A stretch of 64,000 nucleotides of DNA from Verrucomicrobiia bacterium (GCA_036268055.1 DATAUW010000017.1:434001-498000), one strand, 5' to 3'. Positions 47,057-56,016 are shown, counted from the first letter of the stretch. The notes: a model not told the origin generated them from the letters alone. Program-made: numbers and translations.

Positions 47057-48655
47057 TTAATTCAACTGCTCGTAAGCTTTCAGAGTCAAAAATTCCTCGA
47101 GGGTTTCGCTGGCGATAAGGTCGTCGAAAAGTTTGGTGGCGGCGGGGAAGTGGCCGTTTTTATAACGGGATTCGCCGCGCTCGGTTTGGATGCGCGCGAG
47201 TTCTTCCTGGATGAATTGGCGCACGAGCGGGAGCGTGACTTTGCGGCCGTCGTCGAGGATGCCTTTGGGATTATGAATCCATTGCCAGACCTGGGTGCGG
47301 GAAATCTCGGCGGTGGCGGCGTCTTCCATCAAATTATAGAGCGGCACGCAACCGAGGCCGCCGAGCCACGCTTCGATGTATTGGATGCCGACGCGGATAT
47401 TGGCGCGGACGCCTTCCTCGGTGATCGGGCCTTTGGGGACTTCGATGAGTTGCGCGGGCGTCGCGGAAACGTCGGGGCGCTGGCGATCCATTTGGTTGGG
47501 CTTGTCGCCGAGGACGCGGTCGAATTCTTCTTTGGCAATCGCCACCAAGCCGGGATGGGCGACCCAGGTGCCATCGTGGCCGTCGGTGGCTTCGCGGCGT
47601 TTATCTTCGCGAACTTTGGCCAGGGCTTTTTCGTTGGCGGCGGGGTCGTTCTTGATGGGGATCAGCGCGGACATGCCGCCCATGGCGAAGGCGCCGCGTT
47701 TGTGGCAGGCCTGAATGCACGCGAGCGCGTAGGCGCGCATGAAGGGCGTGGTCATGGTGACCTGGGCGCGGTCCGGCACAATGAAATCGGTGTTGCGCGC
47801 GAATTTTTTGATGTAGCTGAAAATATAATCCCAGCGACCGCAGTTGAGGCCGGCGCTGTGATGGCGGAGTTCGTAAAGAATTTCCTCCATCTGGAAGGTA
47901 GCGAGAATCGTCTCGATGAGCACGGTGGCCTTGACGGTTCCCTGCGGCACGCCGAGCAGATTTTGCGCGAGGACGAAGACGTCGTTCCAAAGGCGCGCTT
48001 CGAGATACGATTCCATTTTCGGCAAATAAAAATAAATACCGGAGCCGTGCTCGTGGCGGTATTTGGCGTTGTGAAAAAAGTAGAGCGCGAAATCGAACAG
48101 GCTCGCGGATGCCGGATGACCGTCCACGCGAAGGTGTTTTTCGTTGAGATGCCAGCCGCGCGGGCGGACGAGGATGGTGGCGACTTTTTCGTTGAGCTTG
48201 TAGCTTTTGCCTTCGGGATTTTGATACGTGATCGTGCCACGGATGGCGTCGCGCATATTGATCTGGCCATCGAGCGTGCCCGGCCAGGTGGGCGCGTGGG
48301 AATCCTCGAAGTCGGCCATGTAACAGTTCGCGCCGGAGTTGAGGGCGTTGATGACCATCTTGCGGTCAACGGGGCCGGTGATTTCAACGCGGCGATTTTG
48401 CAGATCGGCGGGGACGGCATCCACGCGCCAATCGCCTTCGCGAACGGATTTGGTCTCGGCGGGAAAATCGGGAAACTGGCCGGCATCGAGAGATTTTTGG
48501 CGGAGCTTGCGTTCCTCAAGGAGTTCGAGGCGGCGCGGGTTAAAGGCGCGCTGGAGTTCGCAGAAAAAATGAAGCGCGCCGGGCGTGAGGATTTCGGCGT
48601 GGGCGCCTTCGGCGGGCGTGAGGACTTCGAGGCCGTGGGGCAGTTTGGTTTGCAT
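47057..48655 (-). CDS. aceB: Malate synthase A
   Basis: A 532-residue malate synthase of the A type. Motifs: the [13 protein letters not shown] catalytic segment, [50 protein letters not shown] region (key GRWDY), and [11 protein letters not shown]. It condenses glyoxylate with acetyl-CoA into malate in the glyoxylate cycle. No isocitrate lyase is in this window. It is downstream in order from no other gene and is followed by the isomerase gene 48 bp away, same strand. Confidence 0.94.
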   Translation of the reverse strand: MQTKLPHGLEVLTPAEGAHAEILTPGALHFFCELQRAFNPRRLELLEERKLRQKSLDAGQFPDFPAETKSVREGDWRVDAVPADLQNRRVEITGPVDRKMVINALNSGANCYMADFEDSHAPTWPGTLDGQINMRDAIRGTITYQNPEGKSYKLNEKVATILVRPRGWHLNEKHLRVDGHPASASLFDFALYFFHNAKYRHEHGSGIYFYLPKMESYLEARLWNDVFVLAQNLLGVPQGTVKATVLIETILATFQMEEILYELRHHSAGLNCGRWDYIFSYIKKFARNTDFIVPDRAQVTMTTPFMRAYALACIQACHKRGAFAMGGMSALIPIKNDPAANEKALAKVREDKRREATDGHDGTWVAHPGLVAIAKEEFDRVLGDKPNQMDRQRPDVSATPAQLIEVPKGPITEEGVRANIRVGIQYIEAWLGGLGCVPLYNLMEDAATAEISRTQVWQWIHNPKGILDDGRKVTLPLVRQFIQEELARIQTERGESRYKNGHFPAATKLFDDLIASETLEEFLTLKAYEQLN

Positions 48656-48759
48656 CGGGAAAAATTTACGATTTAGGATTTACGAGTTACGCGCTAAATG
48701 ATGGATTGTTTGTGGGATATTAATGGGAAAACGCGGTGGGAGGCAAAAGGAATAAATTC

Positions 48760-48796
48760 GGCCACAGATTGAACACGGACGAAACACGGATTTTTT
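48760..48796 (+). repeat. Dispersed repeat family B, copy 2
   Basis: Unit GGCCACAGATTGAACACGGA followed by ACACGGATTTTT. The reverse complement of copy 1 (40084-40115) is nearly the same. It lies in the divergent gap upstream of both malate synthase and the metzincin-type gene. Confidence 0.55.
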
Positions 48797-48836
48797 AGAA
48801 TTGACGCGTCATTGGCCGCTTGTTTGATAGTCGGCA

Positions 48837-50033
48837 ATGACGAGTGATAAGGATGAGCGGACGACTCAATTAAAGACGCATCGGGTGGGACTTCTGCTGG
48901 CGTTGCTTTTCCTGTCGTTGCCTGGGCTGACATCCGCCCAGAATGCTGAACCCAATGTAACGCGAGCCGAGGCGTCGCCTGAGACAAAAACTTCATCCCT
49001 GCCGACAATTCGAATGGTGTTCTTCACGCCGGCGGATATTTTCGTGCCGCCGAATGTTCAAGAGAGGTTGACCAGGATCGCAAAAGTTACCGAGACGTTT
49101 TTTTCCCGAGGGATGGAGCAATGGGGTTATCCGGCGGCGGTGACAAATATATTTCAACGCACGACCAACGGAATGGTCGAGGTCTTGAATGTGAAGGGAG
49201 AGCAGCCGGTGGCGAGCGGAAAATATTCCAAACCGAATTTTGCGCGGGAAGTCATTGCGTCGGCGGCCCGCCAATATGGCATCGCGGAGAAAGGGCAGGT
49301 ATGGTGGATTTTTGTGTGCTTGGGAGATCCGCCGGCGAACTTTGGAGACTTTCGCGGAATAGGCAATCCTCGCGATGGCGGTTGGGCGATGGTCAATTAC
49401 AACACCCGACCGGGCGAGGTTCGGGCGGACCTGGGATTGGCAGAGGGTTTCAATGGTAAAATTTTTATGAAGGGAGCTATCCACGAATTGGGCCACGCGC
49501 TGGGATTGCCTCACACCGGGCCGGATATTTCATTGGGCCGCGGAAATTCGTTGATGGGGCCGACGACCGCGCTTTACGCCGCCAGGAAATATCCCACGCC
49601 GGAAAAGATTTATCTGTCGGAGTCATCGGCGGCGATGCTGTGGAGGCATCCGATTTTTTCTGGAAATTCAATGGGCGATGCGAAATTGCCGAAAATCAAA
49701 TTGGTTGATTACAAGGCGTCGTTTAACCAGGCAGAGGACATGGTGACGATTTCCGGCAAGTTGGTTTCCGATCAAAAGGCGCATAGTATCGTCGTGATTG
49801 ATGACCAGGGAAAAGAATATTGGAACCGAAGTTACGTTGCTCGAATTGGCGAAGATGGGAGGTTCCAAATCCGGATCAACCAACCGGCTAAGGCCGACGG
49901 TTACCATCAGATCGTGTTTTGTTTTGACAACGGGATCGTGACGGGCGACGGGAACCATTTGGTCTTTCAAAGCCACTGGGAAATCAGGAAAGCCTACACC
50001 TGGCGGAACGACGCGTTTCAGTTTGATAATTAA
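48837..50033 (+). CDS. Secreted metzincin-type zinc metalloprotease
   Basis: A 398-residue protein with a signal peptide (residues 18-34, LLLALLFLSLPGLTSA). The active site HELGHALGLPH fits HExxHxxGxxH, the metzincin consensus, and the NSLMGP segment 20 residues later gives the Met-turn. The C-terminal part (residues about 270-398) is a beta-rich domain of unknown role. It most resembles matrixin/astacin-like secreted proteases. The first 17 residues before the hydrophobic part are polar. Confidence 0.75.
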   Translation: MTSDKDERTTQLKTHRVGLLLALLFLSLPGLTSAQNAEPNVTRAEASPETKTSSLPTIRMVFFTPADIFVPPNVQERLTRIAKVTETFFSRGMEQWGYPAAVTNIFQRTTNGMVEVLNVKGEQPVASGKYSKPNFAREVIASAARQYGIAEKGQVWWIFVCLGDPPANFGDFRGIGNPRDGGWAMVNYNTRPGEVRADLGLAEGFNGKIFMKGAIHELGHALGLPHTGPDISLGRGNSLMGPTTALYAARKYPTPEKIYLSESSAAMLWRHPIFSGNSMGDAKLPKIKLVDYKASFNQAEDMVTISGKLVSDQKAHSIVVIDDQGKEYWNRSYVARIGEDGRFQIRINQPAKADGYHQIVFCFDNGIVTGDGNHLVFQSHWEIRKAYTWRNDAFQFDN

Positions 50034-50044
50034 ACGAGGGGAAT

Positions 50045-51613
50045 TTATTGCGGGACGGTGCGGAAATATCTTTGGGGGGTGTTGGTGTAGATGAAATCCT
50101 GATAGGTGAAAGTGCCGCCCTGATTGGTGATGGTGGCGATGGTCAGCCAATCGGAAAGATTGGTGGAGGTTTGCAGATTGAAAAGACCATTGGACGTTAC
50201 GGGCGAATTCCAAGTAAAGCTGGCGACCGGCTGTAGGAATGACGACGGCCCGAATAAGAGAAAATGAAATTCAGAGGTGTTGGTCAGACTGGAATTGATC
50301 GGATAGACAACGGGTGCGTTAGTGGTTCCATCGAATGATGCCCATAACGGCAGAAAGGTCGTGGCATTTGCGGGGGAATAGTTGGGATCGTTATAGATGA
50401 GGCTGGGGCCGAGTTTGTTAAAATTGATGGTGATCGGCGGTTGGATGACGCCGGGGCCGTCCTGCAAGGGAGCGCCATTGTTTATCCAGTTAGAAGTGCC
50501 GGTGCGGGAGACATTGTTGTTTCCAATGTATTTTGCGGTGAAGAGAATGTCCGGCTGGGTCAGGGTGCGCTCGACGGTTTGATATTGGATCACGCCGTTC
50601 GTGATGTAGGCATCAATGTATATATTAGTAAAGGGCGGAAAGATGCTGGAGATGATTGAATCGAAATTTACGCGCTGGAAGGTGATCTTATTGACGCCAG
50701 GGCGAAGCGCCGTCCTCACGAAATTTGTGCCAAGGCCGTGAACATCGGGCAAGAGGCTTTCGAGCGCGAGGTTGTTTGTGCTGAGCAGATAGGCGAGGCC
50801 GCCGGCGTCGTCGGCGGTGAGGCTAGAAAAGTATGTTCCGGTGGAAAGGCCATCGCCATAAATAGCAGAACCACTTTCGTAATCTGCGACAGAAGAATTT
50901 GCGCTTTCGGCATCGGTAAGTGAAGTTGCGATCGCATCACCGACGGGCAGGAAGAATCCTAAATCACTATTGAGGTCTATAAACCCGTTTGACGCGCCTT
51001 CGTCATAGAAAATCACGTTGTTACCGTTATGAAATGCCACTTGAGGAGCGAAGATATCGGTATTGACAATTATTGAAGCATACAGCGCCTGGGGATCATA
51101 GTTCCGGTTTTCCAGCGAATAGGTAAAATCCAGATTGGTCGGATTATACGAAAAATTCCGCAGGGTATTAACAGAAGCAGATGGCTGGGCCAATCCCATT
51201 TGTTCCACCAGCATGACAAGGGCTTGCGATTTTAAATCCACAAGATTTCCACTCTGAGCAACGAAATTCACCCGGCTGGATTTCAATGGATACGTTGAAA
51301 GATCAACGTGCGAGGCGGGCGGGAAATCGTTGAGGACTTGGATGGCGCTTTCGACAGCGGCGACGCCGTTGGTGCCGAAGTAATCGAGGAAGGATTGGTC
51401 GAAGGCGTAGGTAATAAGGGGGACGTTCCAGCGATAGCCCTGGCCGATAAGCATTGGGCCGCCGATGGCGGTCGGAAGCTGATATGCGAGGGGCGTAGTC
51501 ATCCACGGCGCGAAGGGGCCGAGGAGGGCGAAGGCAAAGGCGGATTGCCCAGCGAACAGGGCAAGCGTGACGGTGAAAAATTGGCCGAGGCGGCGCATGG
51601 AGTTAATGATCAT
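50045..51613 (-). CDS. Secreted protein with Verrucomicrobiota C-terminal module
   Basis: A 522-residue protein with a signal peptide at residues 6-28 (RRLGQFFTVTLALFAGQSAFA). The N-terminal part (WNVPLITYAFDQSFLDYFG) resembles the propart of matrixin-like proteins, but no HExxH motif is present. The last 45 residues (STNLSDWLTIATI to RYFRTVPQ) match the C terminus of the Ig-like protein at 34318. The function is unknown. The start could also be the ATG at 51598. Confidence 0.75.
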   Translation of the reverse strand: MIINSMRRLGQFFTVTLALFAGQSAFAFALLGPFAPWMTTPLAYQLPTAIGGPMLIGQGYRWNVPLITYAFDQSFLDYFGTNGVAAVESAIQVLNDFPPASHVDLSTYPLKSSRVNFVAQSGNLVDLKSQALVMLVEQMGLAQPSASVNTLRNFSYNPTNLDFTYSLENRNYDPQALYASIIVNTDIFAPQVAFHNGNNVIFYDEGASNGFIDLNSDLGFFLPVGDAIATSLTDAESANSSVADYESGSAIYGDGLSTGTYFSSLTADDAGGLAYLLSTNNLALESLLPDVHGLGTNFVRTALRPGVNKITFQRVNFDSIISSIFPPFTNIYIDAYITNGVIQYQTVERTLTQPDILFTAKYIGNNNVSRTGTSNWINNGAPLQDGPGVIQPPITINFNKLGPSLIYNDPNYSPANATTFLPLWASFDGTTNAPVVYPINSSLTNTSEFHFLLFGPSSFLQPVASFTWNSPVTSNGLFNLQTSTNLSDWLTIATITNQGGTFTYQDFIYTNTPQRYFRTVPQ

Positions 51614-51659
51614 TCCTTAATTGAATGAAAAATTTAATACCATGCCGACGGGCCGAACC

Positions 51660-53450
51660 TCAATGATATTCCTGCACGGTGCGGACGGCGTAGCCGGATT
51701 TTTTGAGGGCGGCGATGCCGAGCGCGGCGGCTTTGGCACCGCTTAAGGTGGTCATGATGGGCGTGTTGGTATAGACGGCGGTGGTGCGGATTTTTACTTC
51801 GTCGGCGCGCGGGGTTTGGCCGGCGGGGGTGTTGATGACGAGTTGGATTTCGCGGTTTTTCAAGAGGTCGAGGGCGTTGGGGCGGCCTTCGGTGAGTTTG
51901 TAGATGCGCTGGACTTTGAGGCCGGCTTTTTCAAGCACGGCGGCGGTTCCACTGGTGGAAATAATTTCAAAGCCAAGGTCGGCGAATTGGCGGGCGACTT
52001 CGGCGACTTCGGATTTATGGGCGTCGCTCACGCTGATGAAGACGCGACCGCTGACGGGAAGGGGGGAATTCGCGGCCATCTGAGATTTGGCGTAGGCGAT
52101 GCCGAGGTCGGCGTCGAGACCCATGACTTCGCCGGTGGAACGCATTTCGGGCGAGAGCAAAATGTCCTGGCCATGAAAACGGTTGAAGGGGAAAACGGAT
52201 TCCTTTACGGCCCAATACTTTGTCCAGATTTCCCGGGTGAAATTAAGCTCGGTCAATTTTTTGCCGGCCATGACTTTGGCGGCGAGCTTGGCGAGGGGGA
52301 CGCCGATGGATTTGCTGACGAACGGCACGGTGCGGGACGCGCGCGGGTTGACTTCGAGGACGTAAACGGTTTCGCCTTTCACGGCGTATTGGACGTTCAT
52401 CAGGCCTATGACGCGCAACTCGCGCGCCATTGCGCGCGTATATTGGCGGATCGTCTCAATGACTTTCTGCGAGAGGGTGTGGGGGGGGAGAACCATCGCG
52501 GCATCGCCGGAATGGACGCCGGCGAATTCGATGTGTTCGAGCATGCCGCCGATGACGATGGTGCCTTGCGCGGGATCGGTGAAGTGGCCGACGTCGGCGA
52601 TGCAATCCACATCCACTTCGGTGGCGTCTTCGAGAAATTTATCCACGAGCACGGGGCGTTCGGGCGAGGCTTCGACGGCGAAGCGCATGTAGTGGGTCAA
52701 CTCGGAATCGGAATAGACGATTTGCATCGCGCGACCGCCAAGGACGAAGCTGGGGCGCACGAGGACGGGATAACTTAATTGGCGCGCGGCGGCGAGGGCT
52801 TCGGCTTCATTGGTGGCAAGGCCGTTGGGCGGTTGAGGGATGTCGAGCTTGCGCAACATCGCGGCAAAGAGTTTGCGATCCTCGGCGATCTCGATGCTTT
52901 GGGGCGAGGTGCCGATGATGTTGACGCCGTTTTTTTGCAGGCCGAGCGCGAGGTTGAGCGGGGTCTGGCCGCCGAATTGCGCGATGGCGCCCCAGCATTT
53001 TTCGCGTTCGTAAATGTGAAGGACGTCTTCGAGCGTGAGCGGCTCGAAGAAAAGTTTGTCGCTGGTGTCGTAATCGGTGGAGACGGTCTCGGGATTAGAA
53101 TTGACCATCAAAGTTTCAAAGCCGTCTTCCTTGAGCGCGAAGGCGGCATGCACGCAGCAGTAATCGAATTCGATGCCTTGGCCGATGCGGTTGGGGCCGC
53201 CGCCGAGGATCATGACTTTGCGGGTGTCGGTGGCTTTGATTTCGTCGTCGCCGCAATCGTAGGTGGAATAATAATAGGGCGTGTAAGCCTCGAACTCGGC
53301 GGCGCAGGTGTCCACGAGGCGGTAGCTGGGGATGAGGCCAAGTTTTTTGCGTTCAGCGCGGACGGCGTCCTCGGTCTGGCCGGTGAGATGGGCGATCTGG
53401 CGGTCGGAGAAACCGAGGGACTTGGCTTTGGCTAAAATATCGCGATTCAT
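51660..53450 (-). CDS. carB: Carbamoyl-phosphate synthase large chain, C-terminal half only
   Basis: A 596-residue protein equal to the second half of CarB (full length is about 1070). It begins in the oligomerisation domain (GFSDRQIAHLTG), continues with the second ATP-grasp carbamoyl-phosphate domain (GGGPNRIGQGIEFDYC, RPSFVLGGRAM, VEVNPRASRTVPF) and ends with the MGS-like allosteric domain (residues 470-596). The first half is not found on either strand in the next 1.5 kb. An in-frame TGA lies 5 codons upstream of the ATG, so the gene begins here. Split carB genes exist in some archaea and bacteria, so this may be a natural split. Confidence 0.85.
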   Translation of the reverse strand: MNRDILAKAKSLGFSDRQIAHLTGQTEDAVRAERKKLGLIPSYRLVDTCAAEFEAYTPYYYSTYDCGDDEIKATDTRKVMILGGGPNRIGQGIEFDYCCVHAAFALKEDGFETLMVNSNPETVSTDYDTSDKLFFEPLTLEDVLHIYEREKCWGAIAQFGGQTPLNLALGLQKNGVNIIGTSPQSIEIAEDRKLFAAMLRKLDIPQPPNGLATNEAEALAAARQLSYPVLVRPSFVLGGRAMQIVYSDSELTHYMRFAVEASPERPVLVDKFLEDATEVDVDCIADVGHFTDPAQGTIVIGGMLEHIEFAGVHSGDAAMVLPPHTLSQKVIETIRQYTRAMARELRVIGLMNVQYAVKGETVYVLEVNPRASRTVPFVSKSIGVPLAKLAAKVMAGKKLTELNFTREIWTKYWAVKESVFPFNRFHGQDILLSPEMRSTGEVMGLDADLGIAYAKSQMAANSPLPVSGRVFISVSDAHKSEVAEVARQFADLGFEIISTSGTAAVLEKAGLKVQRIYKLTEGRPNALDLLKNREIQLVINTPAGQTPRADEVKIRTTAVYTNTPIMTTLSGAKAAALGIAALKKSGYAVRTVQEYH

Positions 53451-53533
53451 TTTGGTGTTAAATCAAACCGGGGAAGTAAGCATGAAGGCGAGCGCGGTGG
53501 CAAGTCCGGGTTTGGGGGAATGGTGAGGGGTCG

Positions 53534-53746
53534 TTATTGGAGATGTCTGATGCGTGTGGTGGATTGGGAAACATTTTTTTGACGCAGAGGCGCAGAGACG
53601 CGGAGGCGCAGAGAGGAATGGATTTTGGGATGGGGAAGGAAACTAGGTATGAAGATATGACGGAGCATGGCGGAAACAGAATGACCTTTCGCCTGAAAAA
53701 CATCGCCGACGCGTTCTGGCACGTCGTGATCGAGAAGGAAGTTCAA
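53534..53746 (-). pseudogene. Truncated DUF5615 PIN-like toxin gene
   Basis: The TTG-started frame gives MNFLLDHDVPERVGDVFQA, the N terminus of DUF5615 PIN-like proteins, usually about 110 residues. After about 30 residues the similarity ends and the frame runs into a foreign tail (HPKIHSSLRLRVSAPLR) encoded by repeat family A. The remaining catalytic residues are lost. It overlaps the DUF433 gene, as is usual in such pairs. Confidence 0.65.
53578..53616 (+). repeat. Dispersed repeat family A, copy 3, at the break of the DUF5615 gene
   Basis: Unit TTTTGACGCAGAGGCGCAGA and a tandem copy GACGCGGAGGCGCAGAGAGG. It lies inside the tail of the broken DUF5615 gene on the opposite strand, so it probably entered together with the deletion of the gene's 3' end. 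Confidence 0.65.
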
Positions 53747-53990
53747 GGTTTATTTGGCCGGCAATCAAATGGTCAATTTCCGCATGATGATCTTCGTAAT
53801 AAGACAGGCATTCGTAAGCCTGGGCGCGCGTTGCGTCGGGGAAGCACTGGGATAGAGTGTCCACAGTTTCACCGTTTTGCAGAGAACTGATGATGTCATG
53901 GACGCCGATGCGAGTGTTCTCGATACGTGCATGACCGCCGCGTACGCCTTTTGTCCGGGTGATATAACGATACGTTTCTTTGACGCCTGC
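53643..53990 (-). CDS. DUF433 antitoxin-like protein
   Basis: A 115-residue DUF433 protein: RYITRTKGVRGGHARIENTR and VHDIISSLQNGETVDTLSQCF, then ARAQAYECLSYYEDHHAEID. DUF433 proteins are predicted antitoxins of a DUF5615 PIN-type toxin. The frame runs on past the usual end by about 35 residues rich in Arg, and overlaps the toxin start. The start used is the ATG at 53990; a longer frame starts at 54029. Confidence 0.75.
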   Translation of the reverse strand, partial: AGVKETYRYITRTKGVRGGHARIENTRIGVHDIISSLQNGETVDTLSQCFPDATRAQAYECLSYYEDHHAEIDHLIAGQINLELPSRSRRARTRRRCFSGERSFCFRHAPSYLHT

Positions 53991-54114
53991 CATGTTAATG
54001 AAGTTAGCCAATTTAAAGAGCCATCGCAAGTTTGGTTCTAAGGTCTAAGTTTGTAAGATTTAAATGACAGATGCGCCGCTTGCCAACAGTTTGGTGGTCA
54101 GTTAAATTTCGGTT

Positions 54115-54318
54115 ATGAAATTGCGGCTGCTCATCGAGTTGGATCCTAAAACCAAAAGGTGGTCGGCGGTTTTTCCTGAATTGCCGGGCTGCGCGAGCGC
54201 GGGAGACACCGAGGCGGAAGCGGTGGAAAATGCCAAGGAAGCGTTGACGCTTTGGTTTGAACCGTCACCGATGAAGTTAGGCAGAGGCGCCAAGTTGCTT
54301 GAGCTTTCTCTTCCTTGA
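54115..54318 (+). CDS. hicB: HicB-family antitoxin
   Basis: A 67-residue HicB-like protein with the core RWSAVFPELPGCASAGDTEAEAVENAKEAL, longer than a usual motif; the key is PELPGC-x-SAGDT. This is the partial RNase-H-like fold that covers the HicA toxin. The C-terminal DNA-binding part of full-length HicB is absent, typical of short forms. Its stop overlaps the start of a frameshifted hicA, so the antitoxin has no working toxin here. Confidence 0.8.
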   Translation: MKLRLLIELDPKTKRWSAVFPELPGCASAGDTEAEAVENAKEALTLWFEPSPMKLGRGAKLLELSLP

Positions 54319-54532
54319 GCCAGCACCATCCAGTTTGCAATGCAAAAGAAGTCGTTAAAGTTTTGCGTGCAAATGGTTTTCTTTTGGCAAGGCAATAGGC
54401 AGCCATCAAAAATGGCGTCATGCTGATGGGCGGCAGGTGATTGTGCCGATGCATGGCAGCAAACCAATTCCCATCGGAACTTTAAAGAGCATTATTCAAG
54501 GAAGCGGATTGAGCGCGGACGATTTTCGCTAA
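54315..54532 (+). pseudogene. hicA: Frameshifted HicA toxin gene
   Basis: Not found by simple ORF search. A TTG at 54315, overlapping the hicB stop, begins a frame reading AKEVVKVLRANGFLLARQ and then stops at TAG (54396-54398). In the next frame, from 54398, GSHQKWRHADGRQVIVPMHG and IGTLKSIIQGSGLS follow to a TAA at 54530. Joined, these match HicA, including the catalytic His of GSH. A single lost base at about 54396 explains the break. Confidence 0.75.
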
Positions 54533-54588
54533 GGGACAATTCGGAGTAATCCCGCATTATAGATCATCAATAAATTGCCGCTGGCTGA

Positions 54589-55182
54589 ATGCGAAATTCA
54601 AGATGGATATTGATCGGATTCGGCGGGGTGCTCGTAGCAATCATTGTTATGATTCTCTGCACGCGTGATGGGCAGAGGGCGCATCCGGTGTTTACTGCGG
54701 GGAACGGGAGTGTGGTATCGGTGGAGACGTGTTTGAGTCCGGATCAAACTTATTTTCACGTGTATGAGGGAAATCTTTTGCAGCGAGGGTTCAATCGGTT
54801 CGGCCACGGCAAGCTGCCGGCGTGGCTTGGGGGATGGATGTATTACGTGCCGATCTCGAGCAATCATTTCGCAGTGGTGATGCGGCATGGCATTCGCAAT
54901 ATGGCCAACCCGTCAGAAGTATTTTCGGGGTCGCAGGAATTTGTCGAGTTGGACGCACACGGGCGGGAGATTATCGGGTTGCATACGATGACGATTTTTC
55001 GAAGTGACTCGATCCAAAGTATGTTTGGTCGGAACCGGGTCAATGGGGAGCAAAACATTTGGGAGTTTCCACAATCGGCGGAGACGAATTTGCATTTTCG
55101 ATTTTGTTTGAAGGATCCCAGGACGGGCAAGGTTTCGACGAATGAGTTTGTGACGATCAATCCGGATTTTAAGGGGGAGTGA
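54589..55182 (+). CDS. Uncharacterised secreted/anchored protein, tandem paralogue 1
   Basis: A 197-residue protein with an N-terminal membrane segment (residues 6-24, LIGFGGVLVAIIVMIL). No known domain was seen. The C-terminal half (ETNLHFRFCLKDP, STNEFVTINPDF) matches the next gene (DKDLHFRLSS, STNEFILPNPNR), so the two are diverged duplicates. It starts 57 bp after the broken hicA. Confidence 0.65.
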   Translation: MRNSRWILIGFGGVLVAIIVMILCTRDGQRAHPVFTAGNGSVVSVETCLSPDQTYFHVYEGNLLQRGFNRFGHGKLPAWLGGWMYYVPISSNHFAVVMRHGIRNMANPSEVFSGSQEFVELDAHGREIIGLHTMTIFRSDSIQSMFGRNRVNGEQNIWEFPQSAETNLHFRFCLKDPRTGKVSTNEFVTINPDFKGE

Positions 55183-55188
55183 GTTTAA

Positions 55189-55791
55189 ATGACCGTCAGG
55201 CAAAAATGGATTCTGGTGATTGTGGTATTGGGACTTTGTTTTGTATGGGTGGGAATGCAGCGTCCAAAGGCGTCGTATGTTTTGCCGGATGGGACGACGG
55301 TCCATTTCGTGGCGATCAAGCAGGGGCATGTGGTGAGATTCTACGAAGGACAATTTTGGGAACGGGCGTTGTTCGCGATTTGCCGGACGAATAAAATTTT
55401 TAAATGGCATATCGCGGGGCAAACTTTTGCGTCTCGAAATATCGAGGGCAGTCTCATGGTGCATATAAAACAAACGATGACGAATGGTGTGAGGATTTCC
55501 TCGTCTGGAAACAATGTGCCGCAACCACCGATGGCCGGCCTTCGGAATTTTGGTTTTTTCACCGAACACCTGGGATTGATAGAATCCTCCGGCAAGGAAT
55601 GGAATGGAATAACCATTCGAAAAAATTTTAATGCGACGTTCAATCCAGTCCTCGAATTATCATCGGTGGACTATTATTTTGAATTTCCAATAGTGTCAGA
55701 TAAGGATCTGCATTTTCGATTGAGTTCTGCGACGGCGAAGGGTGCGGATTCGACGAATGAATTTATTCTGCCGAATCCAAATCGGTGGTAG
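55189..55791 (+). CDS. Uncharacterised secreted/anchored protein, tandem paralogue 2
   Basis: A 200-residue protein with an N-terminal membrane segment (residues 7-22, WILVIVVLGLCFVWVG) and a similar C-terminal region to the gene before it, which ends 6 bp upstream. It looks A+T-richer than the rest of the window. Function unknown. The pair are likely to be co-transcribed. Confidence 0.65.
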   Translation: MTVRQKWILVIVVLGLCFVWVGMQRPKASYVLPDGTTVHFVAIKQGHVVRFYEGQFWERALFAICRTNKIFKWHIAGQTFASRNIEGSLMVHIKQTMTNGVRISSSGNNVPQPPMAGLRNFGFFTEHLGLIESSGKEWNGITIRKNFNATFNPVLELSSVDYYFEFPIVSDKDLHFRLSSATAKGADSTNEFILPNPNRW

Positions 55792-56016
55792 GGGTTTTGT
55801 TAGGGATGGGGAGCCGAGACGCTCGCATGGGCTCGCCTCGCTGCGCACGAAAGTGTTTTTTTGAATGGGCGAATTTTTTTGCATCTTCGGACTTTGAAAT
55901 TTGTGAGAGCAGTCCTTCTCTGATGTCATTTACAGTCGTCGGGTCGTGGAAAAACACCACTTGTCGGTGGTAAATATCTGACGTACGGTGGAAGGTAATT
56001 CATTTAAGGCGAATTT

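Noticed and set aside
47150-48676. 508-residue open frame opposite malate synthase
   Set aside because: Malate synthase motifs are on the minus strand; the plus-strand frame is Gly/Ala/Val-rich without recognisable motifs.
55785-55973. Small frames after the second paralogue
   Set aside because: They have no ribosome site or recognisable features and overlap each other on both strands.
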